Below, in pieces: positions 54,535 to 64,000 of a stretch of 64,000 nt of DNA (its first letter is position 1; every line of letters begins with the position of its first letter). The DNA is taken from NCBI GenBank assembly GCA_947173495.1, contig CAMWFQ010000016.1:53463-117462 (forward strand), read 5' to 3'. The notes below the pieces were generated by a model, which was given only the letters and a program-made list of their open reading frames with translations, made no database searches and was not told where the DNA came from. The position numbers and the translations under genes were made by a program. The DNA comes from an uncultured Lachnospiraceae bacterium (GTDB taxonomy: Bacteria; Bacillota; Clostridia; Lachnospirales; Lachnospiraceae).

Positions 54535-57500
54535 ATGGCTTTTGTTGAAGTTGTCAGAAGAAGTATGCGTCCCGAGGAGTGGACCGATCTGCGCTATGCA
54601 TGGATTAAGCGCAGCCTGATCAGTGAGAAATATGAGATTACAGGGCTTGAGATCAGAGATGCCCTGCAGACCGGGGAAAATGAATATACGTTCCTGTCGG
54701 ATTATCGACCCCTTAAGAAGGAGGACCTATATTTTACGCCCGACGGAACTGTTTTTATCAGAGGCAAAGGAACGGTACCGGAGGAATTTGCCGGAAAAGA
54801 GGTATGGTTTACTCTGCACACGGCGGCGGAGATGATCGTGAAGATCAATGGAAAATTTGCCGGGGGCATTGACCCAAACAGGGACAGGCTCCTCTTAAAT
54901 CCCTGGCTGGACGGAAAAAGAGATTTTACCATAGAGATCGAAGGATATAACCGCTCCAAGCCGGACGACGAGCGGAATCCGGATGCTATGGACTCCAGAG
55001 GCTGCCGGCAGATCTTTGATGGCGCCTACGTGGCGGTGCTGAATCAGGAACTTGTGGCATTATATTATGATCTGACATTGTTTCTGGATATTGCAAAATC
55101 TCATCACTTTGATGAAGATTACAGAGAATTCTTAAACCGGGAGTTGAACCAGGCTCTGAATCATATTGATTTTGATACCATGGAAGGGGTGGGCGAGGCC
55201 CTTGCCTATATAGAAGAGCACATTTATCGGAATCAGGATTTCCGTACCAGTGGAAATGTGGCTCTGGTAGGCCACTCTCATCTGGATATTGCATATTACT
55301 GGAGGCGGATGCATGTGGTGCAGAAGAACGCCCGCACCATCCTGATTCAGATGCGGCTTATGGACAAATATCCTGAATTCAAATATGCTCACACCCAGCC
55401 TTATACCTATGAGCTTTTATCACAGTACTATCCGGAACTGTTCGAGGAACTGAAGGAGAAGATCAAAGAAGGACGCTTTGAGCCCGTGGGGGCCATGTAT
55501 GTGGAGCCGGACTGTAATGTACCTGCGGCGGAAAGCCTGATCCGTCAGTGCCTGTACGGGCAGCATTATTACCGGAAGACCTTTGGAATCACGGTGGACA
55601 ATGCCTGGCTGCCGGACGTGTTTGGCAACAGCTGGATTCTTCCTCAGATTCTGAAAAAATCGGGTGTGGATTATTTTGTATCCAACAAGATGTCTACCTG
55701 GAACGACACCAACCGCTTCCCGCACAATAATTTCCTCTGGAAGGGAATTGATGGAAGCGAGGTTTATGCCTGTGTGCCGCCCACCCACTTTATCACCTGG
55801 AACATGCCCAGTCAGATTCAGGAAAACTGGGACGCTTATCAGGACAAGGAGACAGGGGGACAGACACTCTCCATGTTTGGTTACGGAGATGGGGGCAGCG
55901 GCGTGACGGAGGAGATGCTGGAGCTGATGGAACGGTTTGACAAGCTCAGTATCATGCCAAAAACAGAGCATATGAGAGCAGACGAGTTTCTGCACCGGAA
56001 TCTGAAGGATAATGATCAGCTGGAGGTCTGGGATGGAGAGCTTTATCTGGAAATGCACAGAGGAACCTTTACCACCAAATCCAACCTGAAGTCCTTTAAC
56101 AGAAGGCTGGAATACAAACTGCGCGCGGCGGAAATGCTGTCTCTTCTGCGAATGAGGGCGGGAGCGCCTTATCCCAAAGAAGAGCTGGAGGCATGCTACA
56201 AAAAGCTTCTGCTGAATCAGTTCCATGATATCCTTCCGGGAAGCCATATCAATCCGGTGTATCAGGATGCCATAAAGGATTATGAGGAGCTGGAGAAGCG
56301 TCTGGATGCGCTGATTGGAGAGGAAGGGGAGCGGTATTTCAACACGCTGAACAGAAAGCGCAGCGAGATTACCTTTCTTCCATGTGAAAAGGGGCCTGTG
56401 GAGAGAAAAGGTGTGAAAGGATACTTTGTTCTTCCGGATATGGAAGCATTTTCCGGCAAAAATCTGTCCGAGCTGACGAAAGCGTATCCCTCGACGGAAG
56501 CAGCAGACCAGAATACAGACACCTCCTGGCTGTCGGCAGAGGGACTTACTGCAGAGACGCTCTATTATCAGATCCGCTTCGGTGCGGATGGCTCTATAGA
56601 GAGTCTGCTGGATAAAGAAAACCGGCGTGAATGGACAGATGGCGGCTTTAATAAGCTTCATCTGTATCAGGATACACCGGGAATGTATGATGCCTGGGAT
56701 ATTTTGCCCAACTATAAGGATGTGGAGTATGACTTTACCATAGAGGAGGGGCTCCATCTTACCTATGTGGACAGAGTGGCAGCAGAATTTACTGCCGTAT
56801 TGAAGACGCCCGGGGATAAGAGTACATGGAAGATGATCATTCGTCTGTTTAAGGATTCTCCGCAGATCGAAGTGGAAAATATTGTGGACTGGGATGAGAA
56901 GCATAAGATGGTGAAGGCAGAATTCTCCTGCAACGTACTCTCCCGTGAACTCTGGTGCGACACCAGCGCAGGCTACATCAAAAGAGAGACCCACAGGAAC
57001 ACCAGCTGGCAGAAAGCCCGGTTTGAGGTCTGCTACCATAAGTGGTGTGATTTTTCAGAAAAGAGCGGCGGCATTGCGATCATTAACGAAGGGAAATACG
57101 GACTGGGAGTGGAGGAAAAGGGCATGTCCTTAAGCCTGATCCGTTCCAACATCCGTCCCGATATCATGTCTGATATCGGCCATCACGATTTCTGCTATGT
57201 GATCCTTCCTCACAGGAAGGATGCTGTGGAGGCAGAGATCAACCGCAAGGCTCTGGAATACAATGTGCCTCTGGTGAGGACAGAACTTTCGGGAATGCCG
57301 TTTGACTTTGGCCTTCTTTACCTGCAGGCAGCCAAGCTTTCCGAGGATGGACGGCATGTGGTATTCCGCTTAAGCGAGCAGGACGGCATGAGGGGAGAAG
57401 TAAAGCTTCCGTTCAAAGGATATCTGATGAACATGCTGGAGGATATGGAGGGAGAGACAGATACCATTTCCTATAAGCCGTTTGAGATATTGACAGTGGG

Positions 57501-57537
57501 AATGCCGGTTGAGGAATTCCTGAAAGAGAAAATCTGA
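54535..57537 (+). CDS. GH38 alpha-mannosidase
   Basis: The 1000-residue protein has the GH38 layout: an N-terminal beta domain, the catalytic (beta/alpha)7 barrel from about residue 240, a three-helix bundle and large C-terminal beta-sandwich domains. The zinc ligands H247 and D251-region lie in GHSHLDIAYYW, the nucleophile is D361 in LPDVFGNSW, and the loop histidine lies in NQFHDILPGSH. It has no signal peptide and hydrolyses alpha-mannosides in the cytoplasm. GGAGG 6 bases upstream supports ATG 54535. It ends the YesMN-controlled locus before a terminator. Confidence 0.95.
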   Translation: MAFVEVVRRSMRPEEWTDLRYAWIKRSLISEKYEITGLEIRDALQTGENEYTFLSDYRPLKKEDLYFTPDGTVFIRGKGTVPEEFAGKEVWFTLHTAAEMIVKINGKFAGGIDPNRDRLLLNPWLDGKRDFTIEIEGYNRSKPDDERNPDAMDSRGCRQIFDGAYVAVLNQELVALYYDLTLFLDIAKSHHFDEDYREFLNRELNQALNHIDFDTMEGVGEALAYIEEHIYRNQDFRTSGNVALVGHSHLDIAYYWRRMHVVQKNARTILIQMRLMDKYPEFKYAHTQPYTYELLSQYYPELFEELKEKIKEGRFEPVGAMYVEPDCNVPAAESLIRQCLYGQHYYRKTFGITVDNAWLPDVFGNSWILPQILKKSGVDYFVSNKMSTWNDTNRFPHNNFLWKGIDGSEVYACVPPTHFITWNMPSQIQENWDAYQDKETGGQTLSMFGYGDGGSGVTEEMLELMERFDKLSIMPKTEHMRADEFLHRNLKDNDQLEVWDGELYLEMHRGTFTTKSNLKSFNRRLEYKLRAAEMLSLLRMRAGAPYPKEELEACYKKLLLNQFHDILPGSHINPVYQDAIKDYEELEKRLDALIGEEGERYFNTLNRKRSEITFLPCEKGPVERKGVKGYFVLPDMEAFSGKNLSELTKAYPSTEAADQNTDTSWLSAEGLTAETLYYQIRFGADGSIESLLDKENRREWTDGGFNKLHLYQDTPGMYDAWDILPNYKDVEYDFTIEEGLHLTYVDRVAAEFTAVLKTPGDKSTWKMIIRLFKDSPQIEVENIVDWDEKHKMVKAEFSCNVLSRELWCDTSAGYIKRETHRNTSWQKARFEVCYHKWCDFSEKSGGIAIINEGKYGLGVEEKGMSLSLIRSNIRPDIMSDIGHHDFCYVILPHRKDAVEAEINRKALEYNVPLVRTELSGMPFDFGLLYLQAAKLSEDGRHVVFRLSEQDGMRGEVKLPFKGYLMNMLEDMEGETDTISYKPFEILTVGMPVEEFLKEKI

Positions 57538-57609
57538 GAAAAGATCCGGACATAGATCCGGATCAGGAAAGAATTGGTTTCGCTGATATCACTTATATGT
57601 TTTGGGGGC

Positions 57610-57654
57610 TGCCGCCGTGTTCTGCCGGGAAGGAAGGATGCGGCGGCATTTTTA
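57610..57654 (+). terminator. Intrinsic terminator after the GH38 gene
   Basis: TGCCGCCG (57610-57617) pairs with CGGCGGCA (57641-57648) with a 23-base loop, followed by TTTTT. Element copy D begins in its T-tract. Confidence 0.75.
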
Positions 57655-57711
57655 GGCACACGGGCACCCAGAGGAAAAATGTCAGCAGAAGCTGACGGGT
57701 GCCCGGCGTGC
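57651..57711 (+). repeat. Terminator-adjacent hairpin element, copy D
   Basis: CGGGCACCC (57661-57669) pairs with GGGTGCCCG (57697-57705), with 5' unpaired AGAGGAAAAAT and inner hairpin GTCAGC-AGAA-GCTGAC (57681-57696). The outer clamp GCAC pairs with GTGC. It is nearly identical to copy C but lacks the second hairpin. Confidence 0.85.
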
Positions 57712-57790
57712 AGCTGTTTACATACTCCGGATACAATGTTAAAATAAACGCAGATTTTACTGGCAGACAGTGAGGAAGGAGAGCGTTGTA

Positions 57791-58318
57791 ATGGAGTTGG
57801 ATAAATTGGATTTGTTATATCAGGCTATGATAGCGTATGATGCCGGCGATCCGGCCAGGATCCAGCATTTTGTCAAAGTAAACAGCTTTTCCCGGCTGAT
57901 TGGCCGTATGGAGAATCTGGACAGGGAAACGCTTCTGATTCTGGAGGCAGCCGCATATGTCCACGATATCGGTATCAGGCCGGCTATGGAGAAATATGGA
58001 AACTGCAACGGAAAGCATCAGGAGGAGCTGGGGCCGGAACCGGCCCGGAAGCTGCTTGGACAGTGTGGATTTTCAGAAAAAGAAACAGAGCGGGCGGCAT
58101 ATCTGGTGGGCCACCATCATACCTATGATCTGATAGATGGAATGGATTATCAGATCCTGGTGGAGGCGGATTTTCTGGTGAACCTGTACGAGGATCAAAG
58201 CCCGGACCCGGCTGTGAAAAACGCATATGACAGGATTTTCCGTACCCGGTCAGGGAAAGAAATATGCCGTAAGATGTTTGGCCTGGAAGAGGAAAAGATG
58301 GGAAGAGGGACGGAATGA
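57791..58318 (+). CDS. HD-domain phosphohydrolase-like protein
   Basis: The 175-residue protein is a small HD-superfamily hydrolase. The metal-binding histidines lie in RIQHFVKV, the HD pair in AAAYVHDIGI and further ligands in VGHHHTYD and VEADFLVNLYED. Relatives hydrolyse nucleotides or other phosphoesters; the substrate is unknown. ATG 57791 follows AAGGAG at 9 to 10 bases and is preferred over GTG 57770. It is a single gene between the GH38 locus and the large surface protein. Confidence 0.88.
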   Translation: MELDKLDLLYQAMIAYDAGDPARIQHFVKVNSFSRLIGRMENLDRETLLILEAAAYVHDIGIRPAMEKYGNCNGKHQEELGPEPARKLLGQCGFSEKETERAAYLVGHHHTYDLIDGMDYQILVEADFLVNLYEDQSPDPAVKNAYDRIFRTRSGKEICRKMFGLEEEKMGRGTE

Positions 58319-58392
58319 CCTGCGCACGAAATCCTGGCCTGAACATATATAAATTAGCGCGTAAAAATATGGAAGAATCTGCTTTGAGGGAA

Positions 58393-58422
58393 TTGTAATT
58401 GAAAACAAATTTATGCTATAAT
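58393..58422 (+). promoter_or_regulatory. Predicted promoter of the large surface protein gene
   Basis: TTGTAA (58393-58398) and a perfect TATAAT (58417-58422) are 18 bases apart, giving a leader of about 110 bases before ATG 58542. Confidence 0.55.
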
Positions 58423-58541
58423 AAAAAAGTATGAAGTCTGTTTAGAAATATGGGAAACGAAAAAAATATATGCCGTTTCCTATAAAAGAGATGCTTAAAA
58501 TTATTTTACTGAAATCATGAAAATGCAGGGAGGAGTCGGAA

Positions 58542-61500
58542 ATGAAATGGATTCGTAAGAAGACGTTTGGGCGCTGCCTGTCGGTGGCCCTGGTGGTGGC
58601 ATTGCTCATGCCGGTACGGTTTACCAGTGTCTTCGCAACCAATGAGATCAGAGAAGGACAGGAAGATTCGGAAAGCGGGAGTGAAAAGGGACATATTCAT
58701 ACGTTTGCCTGTCATGATGATTATGAGCTGGTCTGCAGTAACGAAGAGGAAGACCACATTCATACTGAGGAGTGTTATACATACCCTGAGGATGCGCCGC
58801 TGGTCTGCGGTCTGAAAGAGGGAGAGATTCACATACACGATGAGGCGGGCTTTACGTGTACGCCTACGGAGGTCATGATTCTGACCTGTGAAAAGGAAGA
58901 GCACAAGCACAGCAGGAAATGCTTTGAAGAAGGAGCCGGGACGGCGTCGCCCACGAAGTCTGCGACTCCGTCGGCATCAGGTTCGCCGACAGCATCAGCC
59001 ACATCCAGTGCCTCGGCATCGCCTGACTCTTCGGCAACTCCCGGCTCCACGGCAACGCCTGGTGCTTCTGGCGTTCCCACAGCATCCGGAATACCGTCGG
59101 CTGCGCCTGAGAATACGCCGGCAGGATCCGATGCTTCGTCATCGCCTTCGAACGGATCATCTGTGGAAAACAGTCCTTCCGTGCCTGCCCAGTCAGAGGC
59201 GCCCTCTGAGACGACTGCACCGGATGAGGGAGACCCTGATGCACCGGATGAAGGTTCTGACAAGGATTCATCGGCGGCCGCAACGCCGGAGGATCATCCT
59301 TCATCAGGGGATGACGAGGACGGAGACGAATCGGACAATGAAAACAATTCTGCTCCGGAGGAAAAGCCGGGTGACGGAAATGATACATCCGACGGAGAAA
59401 AGAACGAATCAGAGGACGATGCGGACAATCAGAAGATAGATGAGGAGACCCCGCCGCTTGCCGAGCAGCCGAGGTCTATTGGTGCTTCAGCGGATAAAGA
59501 AAATACAACGGGAACCGGGGAGAGCGCAGGAACAGAGGCGGATAAAAAGCCCGCAGGAACAAATAACGCTTCAGGGTCAGATGCTGATACGGACACAGAC
59601 AAAGATGCAGATAAGGATACAGAAGAACCAGCCTGTGGCATGGAAGAACATGAACATACAGAGGAATGCTATACGGTGATCTATGCCTGCCGCAAGGCGG
59701 AGACGGAGAGCGTATATGCCTGGAACTGGTATTGGGGCGAAGAGGAAGCGCCGGAAGAACTGCAGGGTATATCCACAATCGATGCCGACTCCCAGACACA
59801 GGAATATGACTCCAGTAAAGAATGGACCATGACGCTGGAATCCAGTAAAAAGAGGATGACAGTTTCTTCTCTTGAAAAGGAGTATCTGCCCAGGCAGATC
59901 GAGGCTGTGAAAGTGGAAATCACGGAGAATGAAGAAGGAGAAGAACAGCGTCAGGAAACCAGTGAGATTATGGATATCAGCTGGGAAGTGGAAAGCGGAG
60001 AACTGAGCACCGCAGAGCAGGAGACGAATAAGGTCGTGCTCCGCGCAGTTCCGGAGGCCGGAAATGAGAGTGACGAGAGCAGCGATACAGAGAAAATAAC
60101 CGCCTTTTCAATGGATGAGGAGGAGACAGAGGAAAAGATTGAAGCGGAGAACCTGCCGGAGATGAGGATGACGCTTTGGAGCGTGGCCAGAGATGGGCTG
60201 GTTCATAATAACGATGAACTGAAAGAAGCTTTTGAAGCGGCAGTGCCGGGCGAGGAAACGATCATCAGGCTGGGGGATAGTTTTGATGTGACGGACGGGA
60301 TTGATATTGGAAACAAAGATAATTCTGATACATATAATATTATTCTTGATTTAAACGGATGTACACTTACCTATACAGCATCCGATGGAGGAAGTGGGGT
60401 AAATAGACTATTCTTTTTGAGAAATGCCAGTATATTTACCATCAAAGATAGTAATTCAGGAGGAGGTATTAACTGCAATTTAGGGAAGGAAGCGCCAATT
60501 GTTGTCGCCGGGGGAGGCGAGCTAAATATTGAAGGAGGAACTATTAGCTGTCCTGAAAGCAATTCTGCAGTGTCTACTGGCAGTGCGTGGACCGGTGGGG
60601 CTGATACGACAGTGACTGGAGCCGTAATCAATTTAAAAGGCGGTAAAATTATTAACAGCGGAACGGATAGTGGAAATGGTGGAGGTATTTTCTTTAACAG
60701 CAATGGAACCCTGAATATCAGCGGCGGGGAGATTACGGGTAATAAAGGAGCCTTTGGAGGAGGAGTTTATGTTAAAGACGGAACCCTGAATATCAGCGGC
60801 GGGGAAATTGTCGGTAATACTTCAATGACAAGAGGCGGCGGTGTTTATCTTGAAAACTCGAAACTTATAATGAATGGCGGTACAGTGGAAGGAAACACAG
60901 GCGGTAATGGCGGAGGAATCTGTGGTTATAATGGTTCTAACGCCGGCATCAGCGGCGGCAGCATTACCGGAAATACCGCAAACTATAATGGCGGCGGTGT
61001 TTATTTAGCTACTGGCCAGCTTACAATTACCGATAACGGGGAAATAACCGGAAATACGTCAACGGAATGTGGAGGAGGTATCTATGCTAAAAATGTAGCC
61101 ATCAATATGTCAGGTGGTATTGTCGGAAACAATACGGCAACAGAGGATGGCGGTGGCATCTATTTTGCGGAAGGAAAAATGACATTGAGCGGCGGAGAGA
61201 TTAAGTCAAATGTCTCAGACTGGCCGCATAATCATAGTAATGTCAATGGCGGCGAGCCTAATCGGGGCGGCGGTGGTATTTTTGCCGGCGGCGAGCTGAA
61301 TATGTCAGGCGGAACGATTGCGGATAATAAGACAGGAGCCTCCGGCGGCGGGATTGAAGTAAGCCAGGCGAATACGAACCCGGGTTTTGCTTATACAGGT
61401 ACGCTTACAATGACAGGAGGAGATATCTCCGGAAATATAGCGGAGCATCACGAAGGCGGCGGAATACGGATTGACAGTAACCGGGATAATGTAATTTCGG

Positions 61501-63647
61501 GAGGAACCATCAGCGGAAATAAAACCAATACTATGCAGGACTGGGGCGGCGGCGGTATATTTGTGGGCAGCGGGAGCCAGCTAAAGGTCCTGAATGCGGT
61601 GGTCTCGGACAATGAAGCGGCCGGTTATGGCGGTGGTGTATGTGGATGCCCTACAGGGCAGATTGGAATTTTGACAATCAGCGGAACTGCTATTTATAAT
61701 AACAGCGCCAAGCGGGAGAACAATCCGCAGAATCAGCTGAAGCCAAATACGGAGGGAGGAAACGTAGGCGAATACGGGAAAGACTTCTTCAGTGCGGCAA
61801 AACAGGAAACGCCGGAAAGCGTTGTATTTGGCACTATGCTTGGCGGCGGTGATGCGGACTGGATTGGCAAGGTGGATGGAAAAGATGTGGTGATCAGGAG
61901 AGGCAGTCAGAAAACGGGAAGAGTATTTGGTCTGGACGCTTTCCCCACAAGTGCAGATATTGAGAAAGCGGTCGGCGCCTCAGCGGTTACGATTTCGGGC
62001 AATCATTCCAATACCAATGGTGCCGGCATCATGAGCAACGGTCTTCTGATCATGGGAGAGAGCGCCAGCAGCAACAGTTGGTCATTGCCGGCTGAAAAGC
62101 TGTATAAAAATGTGAGCGGCAGTACGGTTCAGCAAAATGGCGGCGAGTTTGAATTTTATCTGCTCAGTAAAAAACCTGTCATCAGCACGAAAGGCGAGAT
62201 CAGTTTCGAGGACAACAGCACATTGACGGATAATCTGATCTCGAAAGCCCAGAATGATAACAAGGGCAGAATTTTGTTTGAGATAGAGAATGGAACAGCA
62301 GGTAAGCATACTTATTATGTAGCGGAGAAAAAAGGTACTGACACAGATGTCACGTATGATAGACGGATATTTAAGGTTGAAGTAACGCTGGAAAAGAAAA
62401 CTGTTATATCAGGGAGTGGAGCTTCAGGAGAGATTCTTGCGGTCAGGGAAACGATAACAAGTGTTGTTTCTGAAGATGGAAGCGATACGAAAATTACAGA
62501 AATCACGTTCAGTAACACAACCAAAGCCACACCCAGACCGACACCAACGCCAACAGATGATCCGCCGGGAGAAGTTCAGCCTCCTTCAGAAACACCCGAT
62601 GTTCCTGTGGTGACACCGACACCGGGAGCGGCGGCAACTCCTTCTGCAGGGAATACAATCACACCCGGGGCAACCGTGACACCCAGAGTAACACCAGCAG
62701 TCACGGTAACACCCAGAGTTACGCCGGGGACAGCGACGACGCCCAGAGTGACGGCAACACCCAGAATTACACCTGGAGTAACCGCGACGCCCAGAGTAAC
62801 ACCAACGGTCACGGCGACACCCAGAGTTACGCCAGGGGCGACAGTGACTCCCGCATCAACAAGTACTCCTGCGGCGACCCCTGTTTCGACAGCAACCCCT
62901 ACAGCGATACCCACAGAGCCGCCACGGAGAGTAAGGCCGACAGCAAGTCCTACAGCGTCTCCCACAGGCACCCCGATAGCAACAGCTACAGCGGCGCCCA
63001 CAGCGACCCCAGTGGAAACGCCGGCGGCAACAGCTACAGCGACTCCGGCGGCTACAGCGACTCCTGCAGCGACAGCAACCCCTGCAGCAACTGCAACAGC
63101 GGTACCCACGGCAACCCCGGCAGCTACCCCGACGGCAACAGCTACGCCTGTGCCTACAGCAACCCCAGCGGCAACCCCTACTGCAGTACCCACGGCAACT
63201 CCTGTAGCGACGCCCACAGCCAGCCCTTCGGCGTCTCCCACAGCAACGCCGGCACCGGATCCCAACGATCCGGACAGTCCGGATTTGCTTACAATTGAGG
63301 AGGATGGGGTACCTCAAACCTATGTGCGGGTATGGGATCCGGAAGGGGAAGACTGGATTTACGTTCCGGATGAGGATGTACCCCGTGCGCTGCCTGATCC
63401 GAATGAAGAGGGAAGCCCTGACAGAATTACGATCCTTGATGATGAAGGCGTGCCGTTGACATATGTAAAAGTTGCGGATCCTGATGGAGAAGGGTTTATG
63501 TATATTCCTGATGATGAAGTTCCACTGGCATCCCCGGATACAGGCGATACTTCGCTGCTGTTTTTGTGGGCAGGTATGTGCTTTGCGTCTGTGGAAGGGC
63601 TGATCGCGCTTCGTCCACATAAGAGGCGAAGAGAAGAAGAGCAGTAA
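58542..63647 (+). CDS. Wall-anchored surface protein with HxHTxxC modules, beta-helix repeats and pilin-like domain
   Basis: The 1701-residue protein has a signal peptide (cut near VFAT, about residue 28). HxH/Cys modules follow ([24 protein letters not shown]; one more near 367, [10 protein letters not shown]) that look metal-binding. A Ser/Thr/Pro-rich, very acidic linker covers about 130-360. Right-handed beta-helix repeats (about 645-1055) recur as GGGIY and [12 protein letters not shown] turns with NNTA/GNTS. A FctA/Spy0128-like pilin domain (about 1187-1328) is followed by Thr-Pro repeats (about 1329-1571), then two DGVPxTYVxVxDP units and the sorting signal SPDTGD (about 1664), a hydrophobic helix and KRRREEEQ. 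It is probably attached to peptidoglycan by a sortase and acts as an adhesin; the ligand is unknown. GGAGG precedes the ATG. Confidence 0.88.
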   Translation: MKWIRKKTFGRCLSVALVVALLMPVRFTSVFATNEIREGQEDSESGSEKGHIHTFACHDDYELVCSNEEEDHIHTEECYTYPEDAPLVCGLKEGEIHIHDEAGFTCTPTEVMILTCEKEEHKHSRKCFEEGAGTASPTKSATPSASGSPTASATSSASASPDSSATPGSTATPGASGVPTASGIPSAAPENTPAGSDASSSPSNGSSVENSPSVPAQSEAPSETTAPDEGDPDAPDEGSDKDSSAAATPEDHPSSGDDEDGDESDNENNSAPEEKPGDGNDTSDGEKNESEDDADNQKIDEETPPLAEQPRSIGASADKENTTGTGESAGTEADKKPAGTNNASGSDADTDTDKDADKDTEEPACGMEEHEHTEECYTVIYACRKAETESVYAWNWYWGEEEAPEELQGISTIDADSQTQEYDSSKEWTMTLESSKKRMTVSSLEKEYLPRQIEAVKVEITENEEGEEQRQETSEIMDISWEVESGELSTAEQETNKVVLRAVPEAGNESDESSDTEKITAFSMDEEETEEKIEAENLPEMRMTLWSVARDGLVHNNDELKEAFEAAVPGEETIIRLGDSFDVTDGIDIGNKDNSDTYNIILDLNGCTLTYTASDGGSGVNRLFFLRNASIFTIKDSNSGGGINCNLGKEAPIVVAGGGELNIEGGTISCPESNSAVSTGSAWTGGADTTVTGAVINLKGGKIINSGTDSGNGGGIFFNSNGTLNISGGEITGNKGAFGGGVYVKDGTLNISGGEIVGNTSMTRGGGVYLENSKLIMNGGTVEGNTGGNGGGICGYNGSNAGISGGSITGNTANYNGGGVYLATGQLTITDNGEITGNTSTECGGGIYAKNVAINMSGGIVGNNTATEDGGGIYFAEGKMTLSGGEIKSNVSDWPHNHSNVNGGEPNRGGGGIFAGGELNMSGGTIADNKTGASGGGIEVSQANTNPGFAYTGTLTMTGGDISGNIAEHHEGGGIRIDSNRDNVISGGTISGNKTNTMQDWGGGGIFVGSGSQLKVLNAVVSDNEAAGYGGGVCGCPTGQIGILTISGTAIYNNSAKRENNPQNQLKPNTEGGNVGEYGKDFFSAAKQETPESVVFGTMLGGGDADWIGKVDGKDVVIRRGSQKTGRVFGLDAFPTSADIEKAVGASAVTISGNHSNTNGAGIMSNGLLIMGESASSNSWSLPAEKLYKNVSGSTVQQNGGEFEFYLLSKKPVISTKGEISFEDNSTLTDNLISKAQNDNKGRILFEIENGTAGKHTYYVAEKKGTDTDVTYDRRIFKVEVTLEKKTVISGSGASGEILAVRETITSVVSEDGSDTKITEITFSNTTKATPRPTPTPTDDPPGEVQPPSETPDVPVVTPTPGAAATPSAGNTITPGATVTPRVTPAVTVTPRVTPGTATTPRVTATPRITPGVTATPRVTPTVTATPRVTPGATVTPASTSTPAATPVSTATPTAIPTEPPRRVRPTASPTASPTGTPIATATAAPTATPVETPAATATATPAATATPAATATPAATATAVPTATPAATPTATATPVPTATPAATPTAVPTATPVATPTASPSASPTATPAPDPNDPDSPDLLTIEEDGVPQTYVRVWDPEGEDWIYVPDEDVPRALPDPNEEGSPDRITILDDEGVPLTYVKVADPDGEGFMYIPDDEVPLASPDTGDTSLLFLWAGMCFASVEGLIALRPHKRRREEEQ
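62650..63255 (+). repeat. Thr-Pro coding repeat in the surface protein
   Basis: Codons for TPRVTP and then TPxATATP-like units recur for about 200 residues, first with CCCAGAGT repeats at roughly 33-36 base spacing, then as ACN-GCN-CCN triplets. It encodes an extended wall-spanning stalk and is expected to vary in length between strains. Confidence 0.8.
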
Positions 63648-63722
63648 GGAAAATGGCATAAAGATTAAAATCTGAGAGTCTGACACTGAATATTCTGGCA
63701 GACGGATGAAGATGAGGAAGAA

Positions 63723-63752
63723 AGCAGACTGCTGTCCGGGAGAGAGACGGCA
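63723..63752 (+). terminator. Intrinsic terminator after the surface protein gene
   Basis: AGCAG and CTGC (from 63723) pair with GCAG and CTGCT (to 63749), with a few mismatches, followed by TTTT. The remaining gap 63648-63938 contains only this and the tRNA promoter. Confidence 0.65.
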
Positions 63753-63830
63753 GCCTGCTTTTGACATATCCGGTTATCTGGCGGCCTGATACAAAAACGA
63801 AAAATTTTGGTTCTGCTCTGTAAATTATTG

Positions 63831-63859
63831 TTGACAATCCTATTTTGTTATGATAACAT
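63831..63859 (+). promoter_or_regulatory. Predicted promoter of the tRNA gene
   Basis: Perfect TTGACA (63831-63836) and TAACAT (63854-63859) are 17 bases apart. The transcript would begin near 63866 and run into the tRNA at 63939. Confidence 0.6.
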
Positions 63860-63938
63860 AAGTCACGTGTTGAGCCACAAAGTCAGCAGTTAAGGTGTGC
63901 ATAGAGAGAAAGCTGATTTTATGTAAGAGTGAACATAT

Positions 63939-64000
<62 letters not shown>

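Noticed and set aside
55420..57039. Antisense frame (539 codons) opposite the GH38 gene
   Set aside because: It is a shadow of the GH38 reading frame, with His/Ile-rich nonsense composition and no start signal.
62576..63265. Antisense Gly/Ala/Val-rich frame opposite the Thr-Pro repeat
   Set aside because: The frame stays open only because the Thr-Pro codon repeat read backwards gives GVAVG-like units; there is no start signal.

Overview
The window looks like chromosomal DNA of a low-to-mid GC, anaerobic gut Firmicute, most likely a Lachnospiraceae (Clostridia) member. The evidence is strong AGGAGG ribosome binding sites, lipoproteins with LAGC or FTGC lipoboxes, YesM/YesN-type two-component regulation, carbohydrate ABC importers encoded without their own ATPase, HxHTxxC surface modules and an SPxTG sorting motif. 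Most of the coding capacity serves capture and breakdown of host glycans and glycoproteins. No species can be named from sequence reading alone.

Layout. (1) 1-614 is the end of an ABC-2 type permease. (2) 735-7761 is a surface pair: a 1861-residue secreted M60 (enhancin/mucinase-type) peptidase with a dockerin, followed by a membrane-anchored protein with a possible cohesin-like domain. (3) 7789-14593 holds a UlaG-like MBL-fold hydrolase, a GH42 beta-galactosidase, an AraC regulator and a divergent GH2 beta-galactosidase. (4) 14888-21902 holds a transglutaminase-like protein behind an unusual terminator-like leader, an M17 aminopeptidase, CutC, a thioredoxin/CcdA fusion and a small unknown gene. 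(5) 21983-34164 is a glycan locus: membrane AraC regulator, LplA/B/C-type importer, GH29 fucosidase, aspartate ammonia-lyase and a GH63-like hydrolase. (6) 34338-42749 is an A+T-richer fructosamine operon: GntR regulator, FrlB deglycase, FrlD kinase, an ABC importer, then D-amino-acid transaminase, RidA and a D-threonine aldolase/D-serine dehydratase-like enzyme, ending at a degraded gene fragment. (7) 42985-57537 is a YesM/YesN-regulated locus with an ABC importer, an unrecognised 829-residue protein, a cupin, a NifU-like protein and a GH38 alpha-mannosidase. (8) 57791-64000 holds an HD-domain protein, a 1701-residue wall-anchored surface protein and a tRNA-Arg cut by the window end.

How it fits together. 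M60 peptidase, galactosidases, fucosidase and mannosidase together cover the outer sugars and peptide backbone of mucins and N-glycoproteins. The three ABC importers bring in the released oligosaccharides or glycated amino acids and must borrow a shared MsmX-like ATPase. The frl-type operon would turn Amadori products into glucose 6-phosphate plus amino acid, with its extra enzymes pointing at D-amino acids.

Besides the genes, the DNA holds two families of structured repeats. One is a roughly 60-90 base hairpin element present four times, each time directly against the T-tract of an intrinsic terminator, in two sequence subfamilies that keep the same fold. The other is a 102-base tandem array between the cupin and NifU-like genes whose units form the same GNRA-capped hairpin, with paired base changes between units. 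These two, the D-amino-acid frl operon and the three-way-junction leader at 14932 are the best candidates for undescribed biology.
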